The notes beneath the pieces are model-generated. The model did no database searches and was not told where the DNA came from. It saw only the letters and a list, made by a program, of their open reading frames with translations. A stretch of DNA of 64,000 bases from Pseudomonas sp. PDM05 (GTDB taxonomy: Bacteria; Pseudomonadota; Gammaproteobacteria; Pseudomonadales; Pseudomonadaceae): assembly GCF_014851685.1 (NCBI RefSeq), contig NZ_JACVAC010000004.1:1-64000 (forward strand), read 5' to 3'. The translations under genes and the position numbers were made by a program. Below, in pieces: positions 40,590 through 49,660 of this stretch; position 1 is the first letter of the stretch, and every line of letters starts with the position of its first letter.

Positions 40590-41963
40590 TCACAAACGCC
40601 AGAACAACTCATGTCGCCGCACCGCCTTGCGGAAGAACTCGTTCTCCCCGTAAGGCGAGCGCGCGCGCCCGGCCAGTACACGCTGCAACAAGCGCCGGAC
40701 ACGCCGCTTGAAGGGTGGCGCGGGTTGCAGGTCGTGCATCATGCCCAGTGCCATGGCCTTGTCGCGCTGTTGCGCCAACGTCAGCGGCAGGCTGCACGGA
40801 TGCAGCTCCTGGGTTGCATCGAACAGCGGCGGCAAGGCTATGCCACTGCCAGCGTCGCCCATGGGCCAGCGGTCATTGTCATGCAGATGATTGGCGTAGC
40901 CCAGCAGCGTGGTTGGCTGCCACTCCAGGCCTTGCAAGGCCTGCATGACGGCGCTCTGCGCGCAGATATGATCGGGGTGCGGGTCCAGCGCCGAGTACGG
41001 CAGCACGATCACTTCAGGGCGCGCCATCAACAGCACCGCGCGCAGGTCGGCCAGCAGGTTATTCCAGGTCGGCAAGCCGTCGCTATCCGACGGCAGCGGG
41101 AACGGATTGAACTGGCGAAACGGCCGCACATCGCTCAGCTCGGCTTCACGGGAGGCGAAGGGCTGGGCTGGCGCGGCCTGCATGGCTTGCAATTGCAGGC
41201 AGAAATAACCCAGTTGCACGCAGTGTGCCTGGGGTACGCCCGCCCATAGCGGCACGGCGATGCTGTCCCAGGCGCGCAGGCGGCCCTTGATGCGCGCGGC
41301 TTCGACCGTGTCCAGGCCCATCTGCTGATAGTGTTCGGCTTCGATTTCGCCCGCCGTGAGGGTAACGATCCACGGCTTTTCGGCCTGGCTGTAGAGCCCG
41401 AAAGCGGCCAGTTCGGCATCGTCGGCGTGGGGCGCGATGACCATCACGCGCTGGGCGCTGTAATCCGGCTGGGTCCAGGCCCACAGGCGCGGCGTGCCGA
41501 GCAGGCGACAATGGCGACCACGCAGCTGCAACTGATCCAGCGCCAAACCGCTGAGGTTGAGATAACGCACGCCGTTGACCCCACGCTCAAAGGTTTGGCG
41601 GTCGTCACCCAGGGCAATGTTCGGGTCGAGAAAGCGTCCCAGCCAGGTGCTTTTGACTGTGATCGCCAGCACCAGCGTGGCGTCTGCGGCGACCGGTTGA
41701 TCGAGCAACAAGCGCCCGTTCTCCAGGCGCACGCCGGGTAACTCGGCATCGGCCGAGAAGCGGTATTGATAGTCTTCGTTGGGAGCATAAAACAGGTGGT
41801 CGGCAAACCACGCTTCGTGAGCGACCCAGGCCAGCACGGCCAACAGCAATGGCAACCACCAGGCCACCAGGATGCCGATCAGCACCAGCAGCAACACACC
41901 AATCAACAGCGCCATGCGCTTGTTGCGCCGATGGCGCTTGAGCAATTGCTGCTTGCGAGTCAT
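40590..41963 (-). CDS. dnpA: PIG-L family de-N-acetylase (DnpA-like)
   Basis: Product of 457 residues starting MTRKQQLLK. Basic N-terminus, then one or two membrane segments (about 15-55). The PIG-L domain has the zinc motif IAPHADDAELAAFG (PHxDD) and the later DPHPDHICAQSAV (HxxH). The family removes N-acetyl groups from sugars; in P. aeruginosa the gene at this position, dnpA, affects fluoroquinolone tolerance and LPS. That phenotype is known of the relative and not shown here. The Mig-14 gene directly upstream overlaps its start (ATGA). Confidence 0.82.
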   Translation of the reverse strand: MTRKQQLLKRHRRNKRMALLIGVLLLVLIGILVAWWLPLLLAVLAWVAHEAWFADHLFYAPNEDYQYRFSADAELPGVRLENGRLLLDQPVAADATLVLAITVKSTWLGRFLDPNIALGDDRQTFERGVNGVRYLNLSGLALDQLQLRGRHCRLLGTPRLWAWTQPDYSAQRVMVIAPHADDAELAAFGLYSQAEKPWIVTLTAGEIEAEHYQQMGLDTVEAARIKGRLRAWDSIAVPLWAGVPQAHCVQLGYFCLQLQAMQAAPAQPFASREAELSDVRPFRQFNPFPLPSDSDGLPTWNNLLADLRAVLLMARPEVIVLPYSALDPHPDHICAQSAVMQALQGLEWQPTTLLGYANHLHDNDRWPMGDAGSGIALPPLFDATQELHPCSLPLTLAQQRDKAMALGMMHDLQPAPPFKRRVRRLLQRVLAGRARSPYGENEFFRKAVRRHELFWRL

Positions 41964-42856
41964 GAGCTGAACACCTGCACAGGGTTGCACCAGCGGTCCT
42001 TGTACTCGCGGTCGGCACGCCCAAACGAAAAGCGCAGCGGCTTGCCGACTTCACGGGCCTGTTCCCAGGCGCTCTGGGTGTTGAGAAAGCTCAACACGCT
42101 GCCGGGGCTGAAGGCACGGGTTTCAGGGTCGACCCCGCCGTTGACGTACTCCACGCTGATCCACTCTGGCGACTCGACCCGGTACACCAACTGGATCGCG
42201 ATAGGCGCGTCGTTGAGAAAGATCACCGAGCCGATCAACCACTCGCGCAGCAATTCGATCACCTCGGCCAAACGCTCGGCCCCCGTTGCGACAAAGCCCC
42301 AGCGACGCAGGAACAGGTCGCAGTAGATCGACGCCAGCTCAGTGCTGGAAAACTCGCTGACCGGCCGTACCACCCCGCCCGCCTCTTCCAGCAGGCGCAG
42401 TTCGCGGCGCTGGTTGTAGCGGAATTTCTTCGACAAGTCTTCGGGCGTGCGCGCCATGGCCAACTGCTCGGCCTGGGGCTTGAGCCCCGTGAAACGGCCT
42501 TCATTGAGCCCCGACAGGTAACGCCCACGCTGGCGCAGTGGCGCCTGCGCATCGGCAGCGGCCGGCAGGATGATCTCGGCATTGCCCAGGTCGAACAGGC
42601 CTTTCTTGCCGCTGCGCTTGAGCACGTCCTTGGACAAGGCCAAGTCGCGGCCCCAGGTGGCAATGCACGCCTTGAGTTCACCGGCCTGTTCCCAGGCCAG
42701 GTAGCGCACCGGAATAGCCGCCAGCCCGGCCAGGCGTTCGATCACTTGCGGATGCGTCGCGACGCTGCCGCCAAAACGCTGCCAGGCCTGGCTGTAGGCA
42801 GGTGCATCGACGACGGTCCAGCCGCGCTCGCGCCAGCCTTGGAATCGATTGAGCAT
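41960..42856 (-). CDS. mig-14: Mig-14 family protein
   Basis: Product of 298 residues from ATG 42856. It is related to Salmonella Mig-14, an inner-membrane-associated factor for resistance to antimicrobial peptides, with an acetyltransferase-like (FemAB/GNAT-type) C-terminal half: FRYNQRRELRLLEEAGG, IYCDLFLRRWGF and IQLVYRVESPEWISVEYVNGG fit. The gene is locked between wapH-like and dnpA-like genes, its ATG sharing a base with the upstream stop (TGATG) and its end overlapping dnpA by 4 bp, so all are one coupled transcript. Confidence 0.85.
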   Translation of the reverse strand: MLNRFQGWRERGWTVVDAPAYSQAWQRFGGSVATHPQVIERLAGLAAIPVRYLAWEQAGELKACIATWGRDLALSKDVLKRSGKKGLFDLGNAEIILPAAADAQAPLRQRGRYLSGLNEGRFTGLKPQAEQLAMARTPEDLSKKFRYNQRRELRLLEEAGGVVRPVSEFSSTELASIYCDLFLRRWGFVATGAERLAEVIELLREWLIGSVIFLNDAPIAIQLVYRVESPEWISVEYVNGGVDPETRAFSPGSVLSFLNTQSAWEQAREVGKPLRFSFGRADREYKDRWCNPVQVFSS

Positions 42857-43986
42857 CAAGCCCTCGCGGTCAGTTCAATAACGTGTGGCAGTTGCCAGAA
42901 AGCAGTGCGTACCGCCTGATCCGAGAAGCGCGCGTGCAGACGCTCCAGCATCAGCTCGGCGCACTGGCGTCGCTGGTGTTGATCCATCGCGGCCAGGTGC
43001 CCCAGGCCCTGGGCCAGGTGCTCGGCGTCGCCGAAGGGGAACAGGATGCCCACGCCTTCGACCACTTCCTTGGCGCCGCCACAAGCGGTGGCCAGCAACG
43101 GTACGCCGGCGGCCATGGCTTCAAGCAGCACCATGCCGAACGGCTCGTGGTCGGAGCTCAGGGCAAACACGTCAAACCCGCGGAAATAGCGACGCGCATC
43201 CGGCACCTGGCCGAGGAACAGGACCTTGTCGGCAATCCCCAGTTCACGCGCCAGCTCCTTGAGGTCCTGCTCCAGGCGGCCGGTGCCGAGGATCGCCAGG
43301 CGGCTTTCGGCGGGCAACCGAGGCAAGGCCAGGGCGAAGCCCTTGAGCAGCGTGGCCTGGTCCTTGTCCGGGTGCAGGCGGCCGACGTTGCCGACCACCC
43401 ACTCATCCGGCGAGAGCCCGAGGGCGTCCCGCGCCTCGTCCTTCGAGACTTGCAGGGCCTGCATGGCCTCGACATCGATGCGGTTGTACAAGGTCTGGAT
43501 GCGCGCCGCCGGCCAGTTCGGCAGGCAACGGCGGATGTCGTCGCGCACGGCGTCGGAGACACCCAGCAAGCTCAGGCGCTTGCGGAAAATCGAAGCGAAC
43601 AGGCGGCGGCCACGACGCTGGTAGTCACCAAAGGCGTGATGCACGCCGATCACCTGCAAACGCGTCGCGAGCAAGGCGACGTAGATCGGCTTGGCGCGGT
43701 GCGCAATACAGAAACTGAAGTTGCGCGATGCGGCAATCTTGCGCATCTCGGCGATGGCGCCCAGCTTCAAGCCACGAATGGCCTTGGAGCTGAACTCCAT
43801 GAACAACACTTCATCAGAGGCGCAACCGGCCGCGACCTCAGGGTCGGCGACCCCGGTGAGAAACACCGTGGTCACCTTGTAGCCGGAGCCTGCGAACAAA
43901 CTGGCGTACTGCCGCGCGCAGTCCAGGAACGGCCCGTCATAGCCGTGGCAGAACTGCAGGACGTGGCGATCAGCCGAGCGAGTCAT
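42856..43986 (-). CDS. wapH: LPS core glycosyltransferase WapH-like (family 4)
   Basis: Product of 376 residues. It is a GT-B family 4 enzyme: FCHGYDGPFLDCARQYASLFAGSGYKV at the N-terminus, VGNVGRLHPDKDQATLLKGFA and LAILGTGRLEQDL in the donor domain, and E-x7-E within SSDHEPFGMVLLEAMAAGVPLL. The symbol follows its place between the carbamoyltransferase and mig-14, as in P. aeruginosa; WapH there is thought to add an outer-core glucose. Its first 17 bp overlap the carbamoyltransferase end. Confidence 0.85.
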   Translation of the reverse strand: MTRSADRHVLQFCHGYDGPFLDCARQYASLFAGSGYKVTTVFLTGVADPEVAAGCASDEVLFMEFSSKAIRGLKLGAIAEMRKIAASRNFSFCIAHRAKPIYVALLATRLQVIGVHHAFGDYQRRGRRLFASIFRKRLSLLGVSDAVRDDIRRCLPNWPAARIQTLYNRIDVEAMQALQVSKDEARDALGLSPDEWVVGNVGRLHPDKDQATLLKGFALALPRLPAESRLAILGTGRLEQDLKELARELGIADKVLFLGQVPDARRYFRGFDVFALSSDHEPFGMVLLEAMAAGVPLLATACGGAKEVVEGVGILFPFGDAEHLAQGLGHLAAMDQHQRRQCAELMLERLHARFSDQAVRTAFWQLPHVIELTARA

Positions 43987-45727
43987 AAGGGTCCACGCCG
44001 TCCTTGACCACCAGGATGTCTTCCATGATCAGGTACTGCAGGTCGGACCCGAAGAACATGTCCAGCGCGTCTTTCGGCGAGCAGATCATCGCTTCGCCAC
44101 GACGGTTGAGCGAGGTGTTCAGCGACACGCCGTTGCCGGTCAGCACTTCCAGCTCTTTCATCATGTCGTAGTAGCGCGGGTTGTATTCGCGCTTGAGCAC
44201 CTGGGCGCGGGAAGTGCCATCTTCATGGACCACTTCCGGCACGCGGGTCTTCCACTCTTCCGACACTTCAAAGGTGAAGGTCATGAACGGCGCCGGGTGA
44301 TCGACCTTGATCATCTGCGGGGCCACGGTGTCGAGCATCGACGGGCAGAAAGGCCTCCAGCGCTCGCGGAACTTGATCTGGTGGTTGATACGGTCAGCCA
44401 CGCCGGTGGCGCTTGGGCAACCGATGATCGAACGACCGCCAAGGGCACGCGGGCCAAACTCCATGCGGCCCTGGAACCAGGCCACCGGGTTGCCGTCGAC
44501 CATGATCTTGGCGATGCGTTTAGGCATGTTCTCGATCTTGCGCCATACCGGCTTGCTCGCGTGCTTGGCGCACGCCGCGATCACGTCTTCGTTGCTGTAG
44601 GACGGGCCGAGGTAGACGTGTTCCATCTTCTCCACGGGTACACCCCGGGCGTGGGACACGTAGGCCGCCGCGCCCACCGCAGTACCGGCATCGCCGGACG
44701 CCGGCTGCACGAACAGCTCTTTCACGTCGTCGCGGGCAATGATCTTCTGGTTCAGCTTGACGTTCAGCGCGCAACCGCCGGCGAAGGCCAGCTTGCCGGT
44801 GTCCTTGAGGATGTCGCCCAGGTAGTGGTCGATCATCTGCAAGGCCAGCTTTTCGAACAGTGCTTGCATGCTGGCGGCGTAGTGAATGTACGGCTCGTCG
44901 GCGATGTCGCCTTCGCGTTTCGGGCCCAGCCACTCGATCAGTTTCGGCGAGAAGTAGAAACCCTTGCCCTTCTCTTTGTAGCGACGCAGGCCGATGACGT
45001 TGGCGTAGTCGGTGTTGATCACCAGTTCGCCGTTTTCAAACGAGGCCAGGCGCGAGAAATCGTATTTGCTAGCGTCGCCGTACGGCGCCATGCCCATGAC
45101 CTTGAACTCGCCGTCGAGCATCTCGAAACCGAGGAACTCGGTGATCGCGCCATACAGGCCGCCGAGGGAGTCCGGATCGTAGAATTCCTTGATCTTGTGG
45201 ATCTTGCCGTTCTCGCCATAACCGAAGAACGTGGTGGCGTACTCACCTTTACCGTCGATGCCGAGGATCGCGGTTTTCTCCTGGAAGCCGGAGCAGTGGT
45301 AGGCGCTGGAAGCGTGGGCCAAGTGGTGTTCAACCGGCTCGATCTTGATTTTCTTCGGATCGAAGCCCAGTTGCTCCAGGCACCAGACGATCTTGTTGCG
45401 ATAGCGCTTGTAGCGACGATTGCCCATCAGGATCGCGTCGAGGGCGCGGTCCGGGGCGTACCAGTAACGCTTGGCGTAGTGCCAGCGCGCCTCGCCGAAC
45501 AGGCTGATCGGGGCGAACGGGATCGCCACTACGTCAACGTCGGAGGGCTTGATACCGGCTTGTTCCAGGCAGAACTTCGCCGATTCGTAGGGCATGCGGT
45601 TCTTTGCATGTTTGTCGCGTACGAAGCGCTCTTCTTCGGCGGCCGCGATCAGCTTGCCGTCGATATACAGGGCTGCGGAAGGATCATGGCTAAGGGCGCC
45701 GGACAGGCCAAGAATCGTCAATGCCAC
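43970..45727 (-). CDS. Core heptose carbamoyltransferase (NodU/CmcH family)
   Basis: Product of 585 residues from a GTG start (MALTILGLSG). It has the two-domain NodU/CmcH layout: an ASKHA-fold carbamoyl-AMP domain with SHDPSAALYIDG, AAAEEERFVRDKHAKNRMP and the metal-binding VEHHLAHASSAY, GGCALNVKLNQKI later, then the C-terminal carbamoyl-transfer domain with RALGGRSIIG and RERWRPFCPS. In P. aeruginosa the equivalent gene (PA5005) puts an O-carbamoyl group on inner-core heptose II. It opens the leftward carbamoyltransferase-wapH-mig14-dnpA-glycosyltransferase transcript. Confidence 0.92.
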   Translation of the reverse strand: MALTILGLSGALSHDPSAALYIDGKLIAAAEEERFVRDKHAKNRMPYESAKFCLEQAGIKPSDVDVVAIPFAPISLFGEARWHYAKRYWYAPDRALDAILMGNRRYKRYRNKIVWCLEQLGFDPKKIKIEPVEHHLAHASSAYHCSGFQEKTAILGIDGKGEYATTFFGYGENGKIHKIKEFYDPDSLGGLYGAITEFLGFEMLDGEFKVMGMAPYGDASKYDFSRLASFENGELVINTDYANVIGLRRYKEKGKGFYFSPKLIEWLGPKREGDIADEPYIHYAASMQALFEKLALQMIDHYLGDILKDTGKLAFAGGCALNVKLNQKIIARDDVKELFVQPASGDAGTAVGAAAYVSHARGVPVEKMEHVYLGPSYSNEDVIAACAKHASKPVWRKIENMPKRIAKIMVDGNPVAWFQGRMEFGPRALGGRSIIGCPSATGVADRINHQIKFRERWRPFCPSMLDTVAPQMIKVDHPAPFMTFTFEVSEEWKTRVPEVVHEDGTSRAQVLKREYNPRYYDMMKELEVLTGNGVSLNTSLNRRGEAMICSPKDALDMFFGSDLQYLIMEDILVVKDGVDPYDSLG

Positions 45728-45995
45728 AGGGGTCTAGCCTCTTTTAGTCTGCATGCAGGCGGGTTACGCCGCGAAAAAGTGTGCTTCCCGCCTGGGCAGG
45801 AAACAGCTAAAGGGCGGGATTATAGCTTAAAACCAGTGGGGAGCTGTTAGCGGCAAGCGCCAAGCTGATGGGGGCAGTCTGTAGGATTGCGTCTAGAGTC
45901 AGGTCAGACGTAGCCAAAGGCGCAGCCAGAGGATTCGTTAAACAGTGAAAGAATCGCTAGAATCCCGCGTTTGCCGCACTCTGCCTGGTTATCTG

Positions 45996-48083
45996 ATGAA
46001 AATTGCTGGTCCTGCTCACCTCCCTCTTATTGCCGGCTTGCTCGGTTTTTGCGGCCTCGCGATGGGCGACGATTTGCCACTGGTCCTCGACCCCAGCGTC
46101 GTCACCGGCTCACGCAGCGCCAGCCCGACGTTTGACCTGCCGTATTCGGTGGACGCCATCAGCCGCGAGCAGATCAGTGACGGCCAGCTCGGCATCAACG
46201 CTTCCGAAGCCCTCTCCCGCGTACCCGGCCTGGTGGTGCAGAACCGCCAGAACTATGCCCAGGACCTGCAGATTTCCTCCCGTGGCTTCGGCGCCCGCTC
46301 GGCGTTCGGAGTCCGCGGCCTCAAGCTGATCGCCGACGGCATCCCCGCCAGCACCCCGGACGGCCAGGGCCAGGCCGCTACGTTCAACCTCGACACCGCC
46401 GAGCGCATCGAAGTGCTGCGCGGCCCGGCGGCCACCCTGTACGGCAGCAACGCCGGTGGCGTGATCCAGATGTTCTCCCGCAACGGCGAAGGCCCGCCGC
46501 GCATCGGCGCCGAGACCCTGGTGGGCAGCGACGGCCTGAGCAAAAACCACCTGAGCGCCGAAGGCGCGGCCAACGGCGCCGGTTTTGTCCTCGACGCCTC
46601 GCGCATGGACACCGACGGCTACCGCGACCACAGCAGCGCACGGCGTGACCAGACGTTCGCCAAGCTCAATTTCCAGCCGGATGACGACAGCAAGTTGGCG
46701 CTGATCTACAGCAGTTTGGAGCAGGACGGCACGCAGGACCCGCTGGGACAGACGTGGGAAGCGTACAAGGCTGATCCGCGCTCGGTAGCCACCGGGGCGT
46801 TGACGTACAACACACGCAAAAGCATTGATCATCAGCAGTTGGGGATGAATTACGAGCGGTATGTCGGCGAGGCGACGCTGCAAGTGAATGCGTATACGGG
46901 GCGGCGGAGTGTGATTCAGTACTTGTCGATTCCCAAGGGCACGCCGTCCAACGAGCGCGGCGGCGGCGTGGTGCAATTCGACCGCAAATTCTACGGCGGC
47001 AGCGTGCGCTGGATGCAACCCATTGAGAGCGCACCGGGCGAACTGATGATCATCACCGGCCTGGACTTTGATCAGAGCGAAGACAGTCGCCATGGCTATC
47101 AAAACTACAGCGGCACCACCCTTGGTGTGAAAGGCGAGCTACGTCGTGATGAAATCGACACCGCCCGCAGCCTTGACCCTTACATTCAAGCCAATTGGGC
47201 TCTGGGCAACTGGACCCTGCAAGCCGGCGTACGCCATAGCACCATGGAACTTGACGTTGACGATCAATACCTGAGCAACGGTGACGCCAGCGGCAACAAG
47301 ACCTATCAGAAAAACACCCCGTCGATGAGCGTGATGTACGCCTTCACGCCGCAGTTGCACGGCTACGTCAGTGCCGGTAAAGGCTTTGAAACGCCTACCC
47401 AGGCTGAATTGGCCTACGCACCGGGGAATGTCGAAGGCTTCAACTTCGGCCTAAAACCGTCTGAAAGTACTCAATATGAAATGGGCCTGAAGGCACAGCT
47501 GAACGACACCCGGATCAACGCTGCTGTGTTCCAAATAACCACAGAAGATGAGCTGGTGATCAGCCAATCCCTCCAAGGCCGCACCAGCTACCAAAACGCC
47601 GGCCGCACCCTGCGCCGCGGCTTCGAGCTGGGCATTGAAAGCCAGCTCAGCGAACAGTGGAGCACCAACCTCGCCTACACCCGCCTGCAAGCCACCTACG
47701 ACAGTGACTTCACCAACAACGCAAAGGCTATTGAAAAGGGCAACTACCTCCCCGGCGTGCCCCAAACCACCCTGTTCGCCGAACTCAACTGGAAGCCCCG
47801 CGACTGGGTCAGCACCGCCATCGAAGGCCTGTACCGCAGCAAGGTCTATGTCGAAGACACCAACAGCGAGCGCGCCGCACCGGCCTACAGCGTGTTCAAC
47901 TGGCGTGCGCGCTTCGAGCAGAAGGTCGAACACTGGACCTTCCACCAGACCCTGCGCCTGGACAACCTGCTGGACCGTCAGTACGTCGGCTCGGTGATCG
48001 TCGGCGACAGCAACAACCGCTACTACGAAGCCGCCCCCGGCCGCTCGTGGTACGCCGGTGCCGGCGCCGAATACCAATTCTAA
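45996..48083 (+). CDS. TonB-dependent outer-membrane receptor
   Basis: Product of 695 residues from ATG 45996. A signal peptide (about 25 residues) is followed by a plug domain with VVTGSRSASPTFDLPYSVDAISREQI, LQISSRGFGARSAFGVRGLKLIADGIP and VLRGPAATLYGSNAGGVIQ, then a 22-strand barrel ending AGAGAEYQF with terminal Phe. The YncD/PfrA-type label is a guess; the ligand is unknown. No Fur box was seen in 45728-45995, a 268-bp stretch with no other definable element. It stands alone, rightward, inside the leftward LPS locus. Codons near 46740-46940 are unlike the rest of the gene. Confidence 0.9.
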   Translation: MKIAGPAHLPLIAGLLGFCGLAMGDDLPLVLDPSVVTGSRSASPTFDLPYSVDAISREQISDGQLGINASEALSRVPGLVVQNRQNYAQDLQISSRGFGARSAFGVRGLKLIADGIPASTPDGQGQAATFNLDTAERIEVLRGPAATLYGSNAGGVIQMFSRNGEGPPRIGAETLVGSDGLSKNHLSAEGAANGAGFVLDASRMDTDGYRDHSSARRDQTFAKLNFQPDDDSKLALIYSSLEQDGTQDPLGQTWEAYKADPRSVATGALTYNTRKSIDHQQLGMNYERYVGEATLQVNAYTGRRSVIQYLSIPKGTPSNERGGGVVQFDRKFYGGSVRWMQPIESAPGELMIITGLDFDQSEDSRHGYQNYSGTTLGVKGELRRDEIDTARSLDPYIQANWALGNWTLQAGVRHSTMELDVDDQYLSNGDASGNKTYQKNTPSMSVMYAFTPQLHGYVSAGKGFETPTQAELAYAPGNVEGFNFGLKPSESTQYEMGLKAQLNDTRINAAVFQITTEDELVISQSLQGRTSYQNAGRTLRRGFELGIESQLSEQWSTNLAYTRLQATYDSDFTNNAKAIEKGNYLPGVPQTTLFAELNWKPRDWVSTAIEGLYRSKVYVEDTNSERAAPAYSVFNWRARFEQKVEHWTFHQTLRLDNLLDRQYVGSVIVGDSNNRYYEAAPGRSWYAGAGAEYQF

Positions 48084-48116
48084 AACCGCCAAAAATCAAC
48101 TGTTGAAGCTGGCTTA

Positions 48117-49633
48117 TGTGGGAGCTGGCTTGCCTGCGATAGCGCTGCATCAGGCACTGATGTGCAAACTGACACGCCGCCTTCGCGGGCAAGCCCGCTC
48201 CCACAGTTGATTGGTGTTGCTGGGCTGTCGCCGTTCGGCTGGGTATCAAGAACTTGCGGCAGGACGCAGGTCTGGCGTGTGTGGGAGCTGGCTTGCCTGC
48301 GATAGCGTTGCATCAGGCGCTGATGTGCAAACTGACACGCCGCCTTCGCGGGCAAGCCCGCTCCCACAGTTGATTGGTGTTGCTGGGCTGTCGCCGTTCG
48401 GCTGGGTATCAAGAACTTGCGGCAGGACGCAGGTCTGGCTTGTGTGGGAGCTGGCTTGCCTGCGATAGCGCTGCATCAGGCGCTGATGTGCAAACTGACA
48501 CGCCGCCTTCGCGGGCAAGCCCGCTCCCACAGTCGATTGGTGTTGCAGGGCTGTCGCCGTTCGACTGGGTATCAAGAACTTGCGGCAGGACGCAGGTCTG
48601 GCTTGTGTGGGAGCTGGCTTGCCTGCGATAGCGGTGCATCAGGCACCGATGTGCAAACTGACACGCCGCCTTCGCGGGCAAGCCCGCTCCCACAGTTGAT
48701 TGGTGTTGCTGGGCTGTCGCCGTTCGGCTGGGTATCAAGAATTTGCGGCAGGACGCAGGTCTGGCGTGTGTGGGAGCTGGCTTGCCTGCGATAGCGTTGC
48801 ATCAGGCACTGATGTGCAAACTGACACGCCGCCTTCGCGGGCAAGCCCGCTCCCACAGTTGATTGGTGTTGCTGGGCTGTCGCCGTTCGGCTGGGTATCA
48901 AGAACTTGCGGCAGGACGCAGGTCTGGCGTGTGTGGGAGCTGGCTTGCCTGCGATAGCGGTGCATCAGGCACTGATGTGCAAACTGACACGCCGTATTCG
49001 CGGGCAAGCCCGCTCCCACAGTTGATTGGTGTTGCTGGGCTGTCGCCGTTCGGCTGGGTATCAAGAACTTGCGGCAGGACGCAGGTCTGGCTTGTGTGGG
49101 AGCTGGCTTGCCTGCGATAGCGGCGTATCAGGCACTGATGTGCAAACTGACACGCCGCCTTCGCGGGCAAGCCCGCTCCCACAGTCGATTGGTGTTGCAG
49201 GGCTGTCGCCGTTCGGCTGGGTATCAAGAACTTACGGCAGGACGCAGGTATCAGGCACTGATGTGCAAACTGACACGCCGTCTTCGCGGGCAAGCCCGCT
49301 CCCACAGTTGATTGGTGTTGCTGGGCTGTCGCCGTTCGGCTGGGTATCAAGAACTTGCGGCAGGACGCAGGTCTGGCGTGTGTGGGAGCTGGCTTGCCTG
49401 CGATAGCGGTGCATCAGGCGCTGATGTGCAAACTGACACGCCGCCTTCGCGGGCAAGCCCGCTCCCACAGTTGATTGGTGTTGCTGGGCTGTCGCCGTTC
49501 GGCTGGGTATCAAGAACTTGCGGCAGGACGCAGGTCTGGCATGTGTGGGAGCTGGCTTGCCTGCGATAGCGTTGCATCAGGCACTGATGTGCAAGCTGAC
49601 ACGCCGCCTTCGCGGGCAAGCCCGCTCCCACAT
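48117..49633. repeat. Tandem array of ten REP doublets, 163-bp period
   Basis: Unit starts are at 48117, 48280, 48443, 48606, 48769, 48932, 49095, a truncated unit at about 49251, 49381 and 49544. Every complete step is 163 bp. Each unit has a left REP (GTGGGAGCTGGCTTGCCTGC), a loop of about 40 nt, a right REP (GCGGGCAAGCCCGCTCCCAC) and a spacer of about 75 nt shared by all units. Unit 8 lacks its left REP. 163 is not a multiple of 3, so open frames across it rotate and are not genes. It occupies nearly all the gap between the TonB receptor and the 49661 kinase. Confidence 0.97.
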
Positions 49634-49660
49634 TGATCTGCTTCCACCTTTTGAGCGCGA

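Noticed and set aside
45728..45995. Fur box ahead of the TonB receptor
   Set aside because: No stretch close to the GATAATGATAATCATTATC consensus was found by eye.
48117..49633. CRISPR array
   Set aside because: The regular spacing is suggestive, but the spacers are near-identical, the repeats are REP palindromes, the period is too long and no cas genes are present.
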